A DNA stretch of 64,000 nt from Clavibacter capsici (GCF_001280205.1 NZ_CP012573.1:434001-498000), one strand, 5' to 3'; numbered from the stretch's first letter, positions 23,776 through 32,879 are shown. Numbers and translations are program-made. Notes: a model not told the origin generated them from the sequence alone.

Positions 23776-24420
23776 GTGGTCGCCTCACGAATCCATCTCG
23801 TCCGTCACGGCGAGGTGCACAACCCGCACGGAGTCCTCTACGGACGCATCCCGGGATACGGCCTCTCCGAGCTCGGCCACCGCATGGCCGACGCCGCCGC
23901 CCGCGCGCTCGAGGAGGAGGGCGCTCCGGTCAACCGCGTCATCGCGTCGCCGCTGCAGCGCGCGCAGGAGTCCGCCGCCCCGTGGGCCGAGCGCTTCGCC
24001 CTCGAGGTCACGACCGACGAGCGGGTCATCGAGCCCACCAACCGCTTCGAGGGATCCCGCTTCCCCTCTCCTGCGCGCCTCGCGCGCTCGCCGCGGCTCT
24101 GGCCGCTCGTCGTCGACCCCATCCGCCCGAGCTGGGGTGAGTCCTACCGGTCCATCGCCGCGCGCATGGCCGAGGCCGTGAAGGCGGCGCACCGCTCGGT
24201 GCCCGACGGCGACGTGGTCATCGTGAGCCACCAGCTGCCCATCTGGATGGTGCACCTCTCCCTCGCGGGCGAGCGCCTCTTCCACGACCCGCGCCAGCGC
24301 CGCTGCGCGCTCTCGAGCATCACCACGGTCGAGCGCGTCGGCGACCGCTTCGTCGAGACGGGCTACATCGACGCGGCGGCCGGCCTGTCCGACCTCGCGG
24401 TCGACCAGGGGGCCGTGTGA
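23776..24420 (+). CDS. Histidine phosphatase superfamily protein
   Basis: 214 residues, GTG start. The catalytic motif is R10-H11-G12 in HLVRHGEVHNPHG; the second histidine is in IVSHQLPIW. These are the two phosphate-pocket histidine sites of phosphoglycerate-mutase-like phosphatases. The substrate is unknown. It is the first gene of a unit that continues with four cytochrome c maturation genes (stop overlapping the next start), an association I recall as conserved in actinobacteria and which hints at a role in thiol or haem handling. Confidence 0.86.
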   Translation: MVASRIHLVRHGEVHNPHGVLYGRIPGYGLSELGHRMADAAARALEEEGAPVNRVIASPLQRAQESAAPWAERFALEVTTDERVIEPTNRFEGSRFPSPARLARSPRLWPLVVDPIRPSWGESYRSIAARMAEAVKAAHRSVPDGDVVIVSHQLPIWMVHLSLAGERLFHDPRQRRCALSSITTVERVGDRFVETGYIDAAAGLSDLAVDQGAV

Positions 24421-25031
24421 TGCCCCGCGTCCGCCGCCCGCGCCGCCTCCTCGGCGTCGCCGCGACCGCGGCGCTCGCCGCCGTCGTCCTCGCGGGCTGC
24501 GCGGAGGATCCGCTCGCCGCCCAGTACCGCAGCGGCAACAACGAGCGCTACATCGCCGGCGACGGCACCTTCACCGAGGTCCCGCTCGCCGACCGCGACG
24601 CCCCCGTCGACTTCTCGGGCACGCTCGCCGACGGCACCGAGATCTCGTCCGCCGACTACCGCGGCTCCGTGACGGTCCTCAACTTCTGGTACGCCGAGTG
24701 CCCGCCGTGCCGCCTCGAGGCGAAGGACCTGCAGGCCGCGAGCGAGGAGCACGCGCCCGAGGGCGTGCGGTTCCTCGGGGTGAACACCCGCGACCGGCGG
24801 CCGAACGTCGACTCCTTCGACAAGACCTACGGCATCACCTACCCGTCCGTCCTCGACGTCGAGGACACGTCCATGCAGCTCGCGTTCGCCGGCACCATCG
24901 CGCCGAACGCCGTGCCCGCCACCATCGTGCTCGACCGCCAGGGACGCGTCGCGTCGCGGGTGCTCGGGCAGATCGACCCCGGGGTGCTCCGCACGCTCGT
25001 CTCCGACACGGTCGCGGAGCCGGCGGGCTAG
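24420..25031 (+). CDS. TlpA/ResA-like thioredoxin lipoprotein
   Basis: 203 residues. The N-terminus is Arg-rich, then hydrophobic, with lipobox LAGC and lipidated C27. The thioredoxin fold carries the redox motif C94-P-P-C97 in FWYAECPPCRLE and a cis-Pro segment NAVPATIVL. It should sit outside the membrane and reduce the CXXCH cysteines of apocytochrome c before haem attachment, recharged by CcdA. The ATG overlaps the preceding TGA; a GTG three bases upstream is the alternative. The next gene, ccdA, starts directly after its stop. Confidence 0.9.
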   Translation: MPRVRRPRRLLGVAATAALAAVVLAGCAEDPLAAQYRSGNNERYIAGDGTFTEVPLADRDAPVDFSGTLADGTEISSADYRGSVTVLNFWYAECPPCRLEAKDLQAASEEHAPEGVRFLGVNTRDRRPNVDSFDKTYGITYPSVLDVEDTSMQLAFAGTIAPNAVPATIVLDRQGRVASRVLGQIDPGVLRTLVSDTVAEPAG

Positions 25032-25772
25032 GTGGACCAGATCCAGAGCGCCCTCTCCGGCCAGCTCCTCGTCGCGGTGCCCCTGGCCCTGCTCGCGGGC
25101 CTGGTCTCGTTCGCGTCGCCCTGCGTGCTGCCGCTCGTTCCGGGCTACCTCGGGTACATCGGCGGCATGGCCGAGGCGCGGGGCGGATCCGCGACGCGTC
25201 GTCGCCTGCTCCTCGGCACCGCGCTCTTCGTGCTCGGATTCTCCGCGGTCTTCATCGTGACCACGCTCGTCTCGGCCACCGCCGGGTTCTGGCTCCTGCG
25301 CTGGCAGGACCTCATCACCCGCATCCTCGGGGTCGTCCTCATCGTCATGGGGCTCGTCTTCACCGGCCGGCTCGGCTTCCTCCAGCGGCAGGTCAAGAGC
25401 TCGTGGCGTCCGGCGACGGGGCTCGCGGGCGCGCCGCTCCTGGGGATCGTGTTCGGCATCGGCTGGGCGCCCTGCATCGGCCCGACCCTCGCGGTCGTCA
25501 TCTCCATGAGCCTCACCTCGGCCGACGCGGGCCGCGGCGTGCTGCTCGGCGTCGCCTACTGCATCGGGCTCGGCGTGCCCTTCCTCCTCGTGGCCCTCGG
25601 CCTCGGCTGGATGACGCGCACCGTCGGGTTCCTCCGCCGTCACATCCGCACCGTGAACCTCGTCGGAGGAGCGCTCCTCGTCCTCATCGGCGTGCTCATG
25701 GTCTCCGGCATCTGGTCGGCGTGGATGCTCCAGCTCCAGGGGGTGATCGCCACGTATGTCCCGGCCATCTGA
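25032..25772 (+). CDS. ccdA: Cytochrome c biogenesis transmembrane protein CcdA
   Basis: 246 residues, GTG start with no gap after the previous stop. Six membrane segments hold the two redox cysteines: FASPCVLPLVPGYLGY in segment 1 and GWAPCIGPTLA in segment 4. It moves electrons from cytoplasmic thioredoxin across the membrane to the TlpA/ResA-like partner encoded just upstream. It overlaps resB by 17 bp. It is a core part of cytochrome c maturation System II. Confidence 0.94.
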   Translation: MDQIQSALSGQLLVAVPLALLAGLVSFASPCVLPLVPGYLGYIGGMAEARGGSATRRRLLLGTALFVLGFSAVFIVTTLVSATAGFWLLRWQDLITRILGVVLIVMGLVFTGRLGFLQRQVKSSWRPATGLAGAPLLGIVFGIGWAPCIGPTLAVVISMSLTSADAGRGVLLGVAYCIGLGVPFLLVALGLGWMTRTVGFLRRHIRTVNLVGGALLVLIGVLMVSGIWSAWMLQLQGVIATYVPAI

Positions 25773-27414
25773 CCACGTCGACTCGCCCCGGCAGGCGCCG
25801 CGTCCGTCGTCCGCCGACGGTGCGCCCATCGTGCAGCCCAAGCTCGGGTTCCTCGGCACCCTGCGCTGGTTCTGGCGGCAGCTGACGAGCATGCGGACGG
25901 CGCTGTTCCTCCTGCTGCTGCTCGCGTTCGCCGCCATCCCCGGATCGCTCGTGCCGCAGCGCAGCTCCGACCCGAACGGCGTCACGCAGTACCGCGCGGA
26001 CAACCCCGACCTGTACCCGATCCTCGACAAGCTCCAGGTGTTCGACACCTACAGCTCGGTGTGGTTCTCCTCCATCTACCTGCTGCTGTTCATCAGCCTC
26101 ATCGGCTGCGTCGTGCCGCGCGCCAAGCACCACCTCGACGCGCTCCGGCAGGCGCCGCCCAAGACGCCCGCGCGCCTCTCGCGCCTCGCCGGGTACACCA
26201 CGCGCACGACGTCCGCGGATCCCGTCGACGCCATCCGCCAGGCGCGCGCGCTGCTCAAGCGCCAGCGGTACCGCACGCTCCTCGTCGACGACGCGTCGGC
26301 GGCGGGCGGGGTGCTCTCCGTCTCGGCCGAGCGGGGCTACCTGCGCGAGACCGGCAACCTCGTGTTCCACTCGGCGCTCGTGGGCATCCTCATCACCGTC
26401 GGGATCGGCGGCGGCTTCGGCTACTCGGGGCAGAAGGTGCTCGTGGAGGGCCAGTCGTTCGTCAACACGCTGTCGACCTTCGACTCGTTCAACCCCGGCC
26501 GGTTCTTCGACGACTCGGCGCTCACCCCGTACCGCGTGAAGCTGAACGCGCTGCACGTGCAGTACGAGCAGGAGAACCCGAACGCCATCGGCCAGCCGCT
26601 CGACTTCACGGCCGACGTGACCGCCGACGTGCCGGGCGGCCAGCCGCAGGACCGCGAGGTGAAGGTCAACGACCCGCTCGCCATCGGCGGCACCGACATG
26701 TACCTGCTCGGCAACGGCTACGCGCCGCACGTGACGGTGCGGGATCCCGAGGGGAACAGCGTCTACAGCGCCGACGTGCCGTTCCTCCCGCAGGACGCGA
26801 AGCTCACCTCGCTCGGCGTCGTCAAGGTGCCCGACGGCCTGCGCGAGCAGGTCGGCATGCTCGGCTTCTTCTACCCCACGCAGGGCGCGGAGAAGGCGCC
26901 GTTCTTCTCCTCGTACCCCGACCTCGACAACCCGCTGCTGACGCTCAACGTGTACACGGGCGACCTCGGGATCGACGGCGGCGTGCCGACCTCGGTCTAC
27001 ACGCTGGACACCGGGAACCTCACGCAGCTCACGGGCGGCAAGACGGGCGTCGCGTCCATCGAGCTGGCCCCCGGCCAGACGGTGGACCTGCCCGACGGCC
27101 TCGGCACCGTGAGCCTCGACTCCGTCCCGCGCTTCGTCTCCTTCGACGTCCACCACGACCCGACGCAGGGCTGGGTGCTGCTGTTCGCGATCCTCGTGCT
27201 CGGCGGGCTGCTCACCTCCCTCTTCGTGCCGCGCCGGCGCGTGTGGGTGAAGGCGGTGCCGCAGGCGGACGGATCCACCACCCTCGAGTACGCCGGGCTC
27301 GCCCGCGGCGAGGACCCCACGCTGGAGGCCGCCGTCGCGGCCCTGGCCGACAAGCACGTGGCGGGCCTCGCGCCTGCTGCGGTGTCCGATGCAGAAGTTA
27401 GGCTCGACTCGTGA
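25756..27414 (+). CDS. resB: Cytochrome c biogenesis protein ResB (Ccs1)
   Basis: 552 residues. Membrane segments lie near 45-65 (TALFLLLLLAFAAIPGSLVP), near 100-120, near 200 and near the C-terminus (WVLLFAILVLGGLLTSLFVP), with a large outside domain between the last two. The opening FLGTLRWFWRQLTSMRTALFL and the GSLVPQRS loop are family-typical. With CcsB it forms the System II haem-handling and attachment complex for c-type cytochromes. It overlaps ccdA by 17 bp and ccsB by 4 bp. A leaderless promoter for ccsB sits inside its last codons. Confidence 0.93.
   Translation: MSRPSDHVDSPRQAPRPSSADGAPIVQPKLGFLGTLRWFWRQLTSMRTALFLLLLLAFAAIPGSLVPQRSSDPNGVTQYRADNPDLYPILDKLQVFDTYSSVWFSSIYLLLFISLIGCVVPRAKHHLDALRQAPPKTPARLSRLAGYTTRTTSADPVDAIRQARALLKRQRYRTLLVDDASAAGGVLSVSAERGYLRETGNLVFHSALVGILITVGIGGGFGYSGQKVLVEGQSFVNTLSTFDSFNPGRFFDDSALTPYRVKLNALHVQYEQENPNAIGQPLDFTADVTADVPGGQPQDREVKVNDPLAIGGTDMYLLGNGYAPHVTVRDPEGNSVYSADVPFLPQDAKLTSLGVVKVPDGLREQVGMLGFFYPTQGAEKAPFFSSYPDLDNPLLTLNVYTGDLGIDGGVPTSVYTLDTGNLTQLTGGKTGVASIELAPGQTVDLPDGLGTVSLDSVPRFVSFDVHHDPTQGWVLLFAILVLGGLLTSLFVPRRRVWVKAVPQADGSTTLEYAGLARGEDPTLEAAVAALADKHVAGLAPAAVSDAEVRLDS
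27399..27404 (+). promoter_or_regulatory. Internal leaderless -10 box of ccsB
   Basis: TAGGCT, 6 nt, then the GTG at 27411. It lies inside the resB 3' end, so ccsB may have its own transcript as well as the operon message. Confidence 0.5.
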
Positions 27415-28433
27415 ACACGGCCATGCTCGACGACGTCTCCCTCATCGCGCTCCTCGTCGCGATGGGGCTCTACGCGGCCGCGTTCATCGCGTTCGCCCTC
27501 GACCTCGCGCGCCGCTCGGCGCTCGTCGCCGACGCGGCCACCGCCGCGGCCCGCCAGCCCTCCGCGGTCGGCGCCACCGCCGCGCGACGCGGCGGCACCG
27601 CCACCCTCGAGCGCGAGCCCGGGTCGTCGGGCCGGGATCGCGCCACCGGGCCGGACGCGCCCGTCGCCGCCGGCCGCTCGATCAGCCTCAACGTCGCCAT
27701 GGTGCTGCTCGTCGTCGGCTTCGTCGCGCACGCGGTGGCCACCGTGCTCCGCGGCCTCGCCGCCTCGCGCGTGCCGTGGGCCAACATGTACGAGTTCGCC
27801 ATGACGGGCACGCTGCTCATCCTCAGCGTCTACCTCATCGTGCTCACGCGCCGCGACCTCCGCTTCCTCGGCACGTTCGTCACCGGGCTCATCCTCATCC
27901 TGCTGGGCATCGCCGTCGTGCAGTACCGCGTCGAGGTGGCGCCCCTGCCGCCGTCGCTGCAGTCGTATTGGCTCGTGATCCACGTCTTCGTCGCCGCGCT
28001 CGGCACGGGGTTCTTCGCCCTGGCCTTCGCGCTCTCCGGCGTGCAGCTCCTGCAGTTCCGGCGCGAGTCGCTCGCGGCCGACGCGCAGGCCGCGAAGATG
28101 CGCTTCCTCGCGACGCTGCCCGACTCCGTCACGCTCGAGTCGATGGCCTACCGCCTCAACATCGTGGGCTTCATCTTCTGGACCTTCACGCTCATGGCCG
28201 GCGCCATCTGGGCCGAGCGCGCGTGGGGCCGCTACTGGGGCTGGGACACCAAGGAGGTCTGGACCTTCATCATCTGGGTGCTCTACGCCGGGTACATCCA
28301 CGCGCGGGCCACGCGCGGCTGGCGCGGATCGCGCTCGGCGTGGCTGGCCATCATCGGGTTCTCCGCCGTCATGTTCAACTTCGGCGTCGTGAACGTGTTC
28401 TTCAAGGGCCTGCACACCTACAGCGGGCTGTAG
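27411..28433 (+). CDS. ccsB: Cytochrome c biogenesis protein CcsB (CcsA/ResC family)
   Basis: 340 residues, GTG start overlapping the resB stop. It is a multi-pass membrane protein with the tryptophan-rich haem-binding signature WGRYWGWDTKEVWTFIIW, and with conserved histidines (VAHAVA, VIHVFVA, GYIHARA) that ligate haem during export. It works with ResB to bring haem to the outside and ligate it to apocytochrome c. The loop near residues 45-80 is an Ala/Arg-rich insertion. It is the last gene of the ccs unit; menC follows convergently. Confidence 0.94.
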   Translation: MNTAMLDDVSLIALLVAMGLYAAAFIAFALDLARRSALVADAATAAARQPSAVGATAARRGGTATLEREPGSSGRDRATGPDAPVAAGRSISLNVAMVLLVVGFVAHAVATVLRGLAASRVPWANMYEFAMTGTLLILSVYLIVLTRRDLRFLGTFVTGLILILLGIAVVQYRVEVAPLPPSLQSYWLVIHVFVAALGTGFFALAFALSGVQLLQFRRESLAADAQAAKMRFLATLPDSVTLESMAYRLNIVGFIFWTFTLMAGAIWAERAWGRYWGWDTKEVWTFIIWVLYAGYIHARATRGWRGSRSAWLAIIGFSAVMFNFGVVNVFFKGLHTYSGL

Positions 28434-28469
28434 GCGTCCGGCCGCCCGGCCCGCGCCGCGCCCGCTGCG

Positions 28470-29453
28470 TCAGGCGCGGGCGAGCAGGGCGTGCGTGCGG
28501 CGGATCCGGTCGAGCCACCAGTCGCGGCGCTCGGCGTCCGCGGCGTGGGCGTCGAGCAGGCGCGGGTCCGGCGTCACGCGACGCACGGGGATCCGGCCGT
28601 CGACCGGCACGAGCGGGTCGGCCGTGACGTCCTCGACGAAGAGCGAGACCGTGCCGAGGCCGCAGTCGTACGGCAGGTCGGGGATCGCCGCGGCGAGGTG
28701 CGCGGCCATGGAGATGCCGACGCTGGTGTCCAGCGCGCTCGAGACGACCACCGGCAGGCCCGCGTCCTGCGTGATGCGCAGCGCGCGGTGGGTCCCGCCG
28801 AGCGGCTGGGCCTTGATCACGAGGAGGTCGGCCGCGCCGGCCCGCGCCACCCGCAGCGGGTCGTCGGCCTTGCGCACGCTCTCGTCGGCGGCGACGGGCA
28901 CCCCGAGGTGCCGGATCCGCTCCCGCAGCTCCGCCAGCTCCTCCACGCTCGCGCACGGCTGCTCCACGTACTCGAGGTCGTGCTCGGCGAGGGCGTGGAT
29001 CGCGTGCTCGGCCTCGTCCACGTTCCAGGCCGCGTTCGCGTCGACGCGCACGCGGCCCTCGGGACCCAGCAGGCGGCGGACCTCGGCGACGCGCGCCACG
29101 TCGTCCGCGAGCGTCGTGCCGCGCTCGGCGACCTTGACCTTCGCGGTGCGGCAGCCGGGGAAGCGGGCGAGCACCTCGGCCACGCGCGACGCCTCGACCG
29201 CGGGGATCGTCGCGTTCACGAGCACGTGGTCGCGCGAGCGGGCGGGCGGCTCCGTCCAGCCGAAGTCGACCGCGGCCTCGAGCCAGGCGGCGGACTCGGC
29301 GTCGTCGTACTCGACGAACGGCGAGAACTCGGTCCACCCGAGCGGGCCCTCGAACAGAGCTGCCTCGCGCACGTCGAGGCCGCGGAAGCGCGTGCGGAGG
29401 GGGAGGGCGACGACGCGGGCGGTGGCGAGCAGGTCGTCCAGGGCGGGGAGCAT
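28470..29453 (-). CDS. menC: o-Succinylbenzoate synthase
   Basis: 327 residues of the enolase superfamily (muconate-cycloisomerase subgroup). The barrel residues are visible in order: the K-V-K acid/base pair (TAKVKVAE), the metal ligands in VDANAAWN, EQPC and ADES, and the second lysine in VIKAQPLGG. It dehydrates SHCHC to o-succinylbenzoate in menaquinone synthesis. GAGGCT, 6 nt, then the ATG at 29453 resembles a leaderless promoter. It is divergent from menB, so the pathway genes are split by a bidirectional promoter region. Confidence 0.93.
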   Translation of the reverse strand: MLPALDDLLATARVVALPLRTRFRGLDVREAALFEGPLGWTEFSPFVEYDDAESAAWLEAAVDFGWTEPPARSRDHVLVNATIPAVEASRVAEVLARFPGCRTAKVKVAERGTTLADDVARVAEVRRLLGPEGRVRVDANAAWNVDEAEHAIHALAEHDLEYVEQPCASVEELAELRERIRHLGVPVAADESVRKADDPLRVARAGAADLLVIKAQPLGGTHRALRITQDAGLPVVVSSALDTSVGISMAAHLAAAIPDLPYDCGLGTVSLFVEDVTADPLVPVDGRIPVRRVTPDPRLLDAHAADAERRDWWLDRIRRTHALLARA

Positions 29454-29495
29454 GGATCCAGCCTCGCACCCGCGGGCGGTGAGCGGGGCGCCGCC

Positions 29496-29501
29496 TAGGC
29501 T
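29496..29501 (+). promoter_or_regulatory. Leaderless -10 box of menB
   Basis: TAGGCT, 6 nt, then the ATG at 29508. Confidence 0.65.
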
Positions 29502-29507
29502 GGACGC

Positions 29508-30419
29508 ATGGTGAAGCAGGTCTCCGACATCCACGATCCCACCCGCTGGCGCGACGTCCCCCTCGCGGAGGGCTTCACCGACATCACGTACCACCACGAC
29601 CTCACGGGGCGCATCGCGCGCATCGCGTTCGACCGGCCGGAGGTGCGGAACGCGTTCCGCCCGCGCACGGTCGACGAGCTCCACCAGGCGCTCGACGACG
29701 CCCGGCAGGATCCGCGCATCGGCGTGGTGCTCCTCACCGGCAACGGCCCGAGCCCGAAGGACGGCGGATGGGCGTTCTGCAGCGGCGGCGACCAGCGGAT
29801 CCGCGGGCGCGACGGCTACAAGTACGGCGAGGGCGAGACCGCGGAGGGCGTCGACCCGACGCGAGCCGGTCGCCTCCACATCCTCGAGGTGCAGCGGCTG
29901 ATCCGCTTCATGCCGAAGGTCGTCATCGCGGTCGTCCCCGGCTGGGCGGCCGGCGGCGGGCACTCGCTGCACGTGGTCTGCGACCTCACGATCGCCTCCG
30001 CCGAGCACGGCCGCTTCAAGCAGACCGACGCGGACGTCGGCTCGTTCGACGGCGGGTACGGATCCGCGTACTTCGCCCGCCAGGTCGGCCAGAAGGCCGC
30101 GCGCGAGGTGTTCTTCCTCGCGGAGGAGCACAGCGCCCAGCGCATGTACGAGATGGGCGCCGTGAACCGCGTCGTGCCGCACGCCGAGCTGGAGGCGACC
30201 GCTCTGGAGTGGGCCGAGACGATCCTCGGCAAGTCGCCCACCGCGATCCGCATGCTCAAGTACGCCTTCAACGCGGTGGACGACGGCATGGTCGGCCAGC
30301 AGGTGTTCGCGGGCGAGGCCACGCGCCTCGCCTACGGCACCGACGAGGCCGTCGAGGGGCGCGACTCCTTCCTCGAGAAGCGCGCGCCCGACTGGTCGCC
30401 GTTCCCGTGGCAGTTCTGA
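29508..30419 (+). CDS. menB: 1,4-Dihydroxy-2-naphthoyl-CoA synthase
   Basis: 303 residues of the crotonase fold. Diagnostic parts: FDRPEVRNAFRPRTVDEL, the oxyanion-hole strand GWAFCSGGDQRIRG, the active-site segment QTDADVGSFDGGYGSAY with the MenB-type Asp/Ser, and the C-terminal KRAPDWSPFPWQF. It closes the second ring of the naphthoquinone from o-succinylbenzoyl-CoA. It is followed after 19 bp by menE, which makes that substrate. The start is fixed by the leaderless box at 29496. Confidence 0.96.
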   Translation: MVKQVSDIHDPTRWRDVPLAEGFTDITYHHDLTGRIARIAFDRPEVRNAFRPRTVDELHQALDDARQDPRIGVVLLTGNGPSPKDGGWAFCSGGDQRIRGRDGYKYGEGETAEGVDPTRAGRLHILEVQRLIRFMPKVVIAVVPGWAAGGGHSLHVVCDLTIASAEHGRFKQTDADVGSFDGGYGSAYFARQVGQKAAREVFFLAEEHSAQRMYEMGAVNRVVPHAELEATALEWAETILGKSPTAIRMLKYAFNAVDDGMVGQQVFAGEATRLAYGTDEAVEGRDSFLEKRAPDWSPFPWQF

Positions 30420-30438
30420 TCCGCGCGGTTGCGCTCCC

Positions 30439-31638
30439 GTGAGGCGCCTCGAGCGGCTGACCGCCTCGGGTGCCGACGTGCTCCCGCTCCTCCGCGCGGC
30501 GCTCGCGGGAGACGGCCCGGCGTTGCTCGCCCGTCCGCTCGATGCACCCGCCGCGGCCGGGGATCCGCCGCCGCCCGCCGAGGTGGAGCGCCGGGTCGCG
30601 CTGGTGGTCGAGACGTCGGGCACCACCTCGCGGCCGAAGCGCGTCGCGCTCTCGTCGGACGCGCTGCTGGCGAGCGCCGCCGCGTCGCAGACGGCGCTCG
30701 GGGCGCCGGGGCAGTGGATCCTCGCGCTGCCCACCCACTACATCGCGGGCCTGCAGGTGCTCGTGCGCTCCATCGCCGCGGGCACGGCGCCGGCGGTCCT
30801 CGCGCCGGGCAGCTTCGACCCGCGCGCGTTCGCGGAGCTCGCGGCATCGCTGGACGCCCGGCTCGCGCGCTACACCTCGCTCGTGCCGACGCAGCTGCAC
30901 CGGCTGGTCGAGGCGGCGGAGGGCGGCGACCGCCCCGCTGACGCTGACGCCGACGCCCGGTGGATCCGCGACGCCGTCCGACGCCTCGACGCGATCCTCG
31001 TCGGCGGCCAGGCCACCCCGCCGCACCTGGTCGACCGCGCGGCCGCGCTGGGGTGGCGCGTGGTGCGCACCTACGGATCCAGCGAGACCGCCGGCGGCTG
31101 CGTCTACGACGGCGTGCCGGTCGCGACGGCCGAGGTCGCCGTCATCGACGGCCACGTGGAGCTCGCGGGACCCATGCTCGCGGAGGGCTACCTCGGGGAT
31201 CCGGCCGCGACCGACGCCGCGTTCGGCGAGCACGACGGCCGCCGCTGGTACCGCACGGGGGACGGCGGCGAGCTGGTCGACGGCGTGATGCGCATCACCG
31301 GGCGGCTCGACGACGTGGTCATCTCGGGCGGCGAGAAGCTGCGGCTGGCCGCGGTGGAGGAGGCGGTGCGGTCGCTGGCCGCCTGGCACCCGGGCCTCGG
31401 GGAGGCCGTCGTCGTGCCCGGTGAGCACGCGGGCTGGGGGCAGCGGCCGGTCGTGTTCGCGCCCGGATCCGTCGACCCGGAGCTCGCGGAGCGCGTGCGC
31501 CGCGATCTCGCGGGGCGCCTCGGCCGGGTCGCGGGCTCCGCCGCCGTGCGCGGCATCCCCGCGCTCCCGACCCTGCCGTCCGGGAAGCCCGACCGGCGGG
31601 CGCTCCGGGCGCTGGCCGACGCGGATCCGCTCGCCTGA
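30439..31638 (+). CDS. menE: o-Succinylbenzoate-CoA ligase
   Basis: 399 residues, GTG start. It is an adenylate-forming enzyme: ATP loop VVETSGTTSRPKRVA at 57-70, YGSSETAGG, the TGDGGELV motif, hinge GRLDDVVISGGEKL and the C-terminal catalytic lysine region PSGKPDRRAL. It activates o-succinylbenzoate to its CoA ester for MenB. It is shorter than most acyl-CoA ligases because the N-terminal subdomain is reduced, as is usual in actinobacterial MenE. It holds seven GGATCC sites in 1.2 kb. Confidence 0.93.
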   Translation: MRRLERLTASGADVLPLLRAALAGDGPALLARPLDAPAAAGDPPPPAEVERRVALVVETSGTTSRPKRVALSSDALLASAAASQTALGAPGQWILALPTHYIAGLQVLVRSIAAGTAPAVLAPGSFDPRAFAELAASLDARLARYTSLVPTQLHRLVEAAEGGDRPADADADARWIRDAVRRLDAILVGGQATPPHLVDRAAALGWRVVRTYGSSETAGGCVYDGVPVATAEVAVIDGHVELAGPMLAEGYLGDPAATDAAFGEHDGRRWYRTGDGGELVDGVMRITGRLDDVVISGGEKLRLAAVEEAVRSLAAWHPGLGEAVVVPGEHAGWGQRPVVFAPGSVDPELAERVRRDLAGRLGRVAGSAAVRGIPALPTLPSGKPDRRALRALADADPLA

Positions 31639-31664
31639 TCGCCGCGGACGCCGAGCGGGCATGA

Positions 31665-31697
31665 CGAGGGGCCGGATGCTCGGCACCCGGCCCCTCG
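31665..31697. terminator. Bidirectional terminator between menE and the CsbD gene
   Basis: Perfect 11-bp stem CGAGGGGCCGG (31665-31675) / CCGGCCCCTCG (31687-31697), loop 11 nt, between two convergent genes. Confidence 0.65.
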
Positions 31698-31728
31698 CCT
31701 CTCGAGGAGGGACGTCCCTCCCGAAGTC

Positions 31729-31902
31729 CTACTTCTTGAAGACGTCCTTCACGTTCTCGCCGGCCTGCTTGGCGCTTGCCCCGGCCTGCTTCGCTTCGCC
31801 TTCGGCGACCTTGCTGTCGTCGCCGGTCAGCTTCCCGAAGGCCTCCTCGGCCTTCCCCGCGAGCTTCTCGCCGGTGTTCTGGGCCTTGTCGTCTGCACTC
31901 AT
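31729..31902 (-). CDS. CsbD family stress protein
   Basis: 57 residues: MSADDKAQNTGEKLAGKAEE, then GKLTGDDSKVAEGEAKQAGA and a lysine-ended tail. This is the CsbD pattern of a small, charged, poorly structured protein often induced by general stress sigma factors. AAGGAG precedes the ATG at 31902. Its biochemical role is not known. Confidence 0.85.
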   Translation of the reverse strand: MSADDKAQNTGEKLAGKAEEAFGKLTGDDSKVAEGEAKQAGASAKQAGENVKDVFKK

Positions 31903-32035
31903 TCGCGCTCCTTCGTTCGGTGGATGGGACGTCTCCGACGCTACGCCCACGAGCGCCCGTCGTCACCCCGCTCCCACCGGACGCACGGCCGGGTGCCGCC
32001 CGGGGGCCCCGCGTCCGCCGTGGGAGGATGGTCGC

Positions 32036-32341
32036 ATGGCCACCCGCACCCCCGACGCCCGCGCGAAGGGCCTCCTGTCCTGGCTCCTCCTCGCGGTCGG
32101 CGTCGTCATGGCGGCCTTCACCATCGCGATCCTCGTGGCCGCCGTGCAGGTCGACGGCGTCGGCGAGGTGACGGGGACGCTCGTCGCCGGCGGCATCGCG
32201 ACCCTGGTGGCGCTCGTCGCGTTCGTCGACCAGCGGCGCAAGGTGCGGGCGACCCGCGCGGCGGAGCTCGCACGCGGATCCCGGGCGGACGCCGCCGACG
32301 CCGCGCCGCCCGCCCCCGGGGACGACGCCGTCAGTCGATGA
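32036..32341 (+). CDS. Small two-helix membrane protein
   Basis: 101 residues. Two hydrophobic segments (about 13-35 and 44-62) are joined by a short loop and followed by RRKVRATRAAELARG and an Ala/Asp-rich cytoplasmic tail. The family is unknown. The ATG at 32036 is 6 nt after GAGGAT, a variant of the leaderless box, and there is no other ribosome site. Its stop overlaps the convergent Nudix gene by 11 bp. Confidence 0.6.
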   Translation: MATRTPDARAKGLLSWLLLAVGVVMAAFTIAILVAAVQVDGVGEVTGTLVAGGIATLVALVAFVDQRRKVRATRAAELARGSRADAADAAPPAPGDDAVSR

Positions 32342-32870
32342 GCCGGAGCGCCACGAGGCGCTCCAACGCCTCCTGACCGGCGGGCGGGCAGCGGTCCGCG
32401 TCCGCGGATCCCACGAGCTCGACCTCGGCCACCTCGCCCGACGCCACGGGCTCCTGTCGCGTCCCCGCACGCGGCTCCGCGCGGTAGACCGTCATGCTCA
32501 CGAGCCGGCCCTCGTGCACGCCGTGCGCCTCGGCCAGCACCGTGAAGAGGTCCTCGATGCTCGCGGGGTCGATGTCGAGGCCGACCTCCTCGGACGCCTC
32601 GCGCACGAGCGCCTGCCGCGCTCCCTCGCCGGGCTCGATCTTCCCGCCGGGCAGGTAGAGGACGTCCTGCCCCGCGACGCGCACCATCAGGACGCGCCGG
32701 TCGCGGATGAGCGCCAGCGCGGCGACCCGCAGCGGGCGCTCCTCGGCGGTGCGGCGTCGGGCGGCGGCGACGAGCGGATCCGTCCCGTCGGGCTCGTCGA
32801 GGTCGTCATCGTCGTCGTCGTCGAGGACGGGGACGACCGCTCGGCCGGCGGGGTCGGGGGTCGATGTCAC
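32331..32870 (-). CDS. Nudix hydrolase
   Basis: 179 residues, GTG start with AGGAGG. The Nudix box is complete at 75-98: GGKIEPGEGARQALVREASE, then EVGLD. The N-terminal 40 residues are an acidic extension with seven consecutive aspartates at 17-23. It should hydrolyse a nucleoside diphosphate derivative; the substrate is not predictable. It is followed on the same strand by nothing, and preceded by two acetyltransferase genes 10 bp upstream that may form one unit with it. Confidence 0.88.
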   Translation of the reverse strand: MTSTPDPAGRAVVPVLDDDDDDDLDEPDGTDPLVAAARRRTAEERPLRVAALALIRDRRVLMVRVAGQDVLYLPGGKIEPGEGARQALVREASEEVGLDIDPASIEDLFTVLAEAHGVHEGRLVSMTVYRAEPRAGTRQEPVASGEVAEVELVGSADADRCPPAGQEALERLVALRLID

Positions 32871-32879
32871 GCGGTCCTC

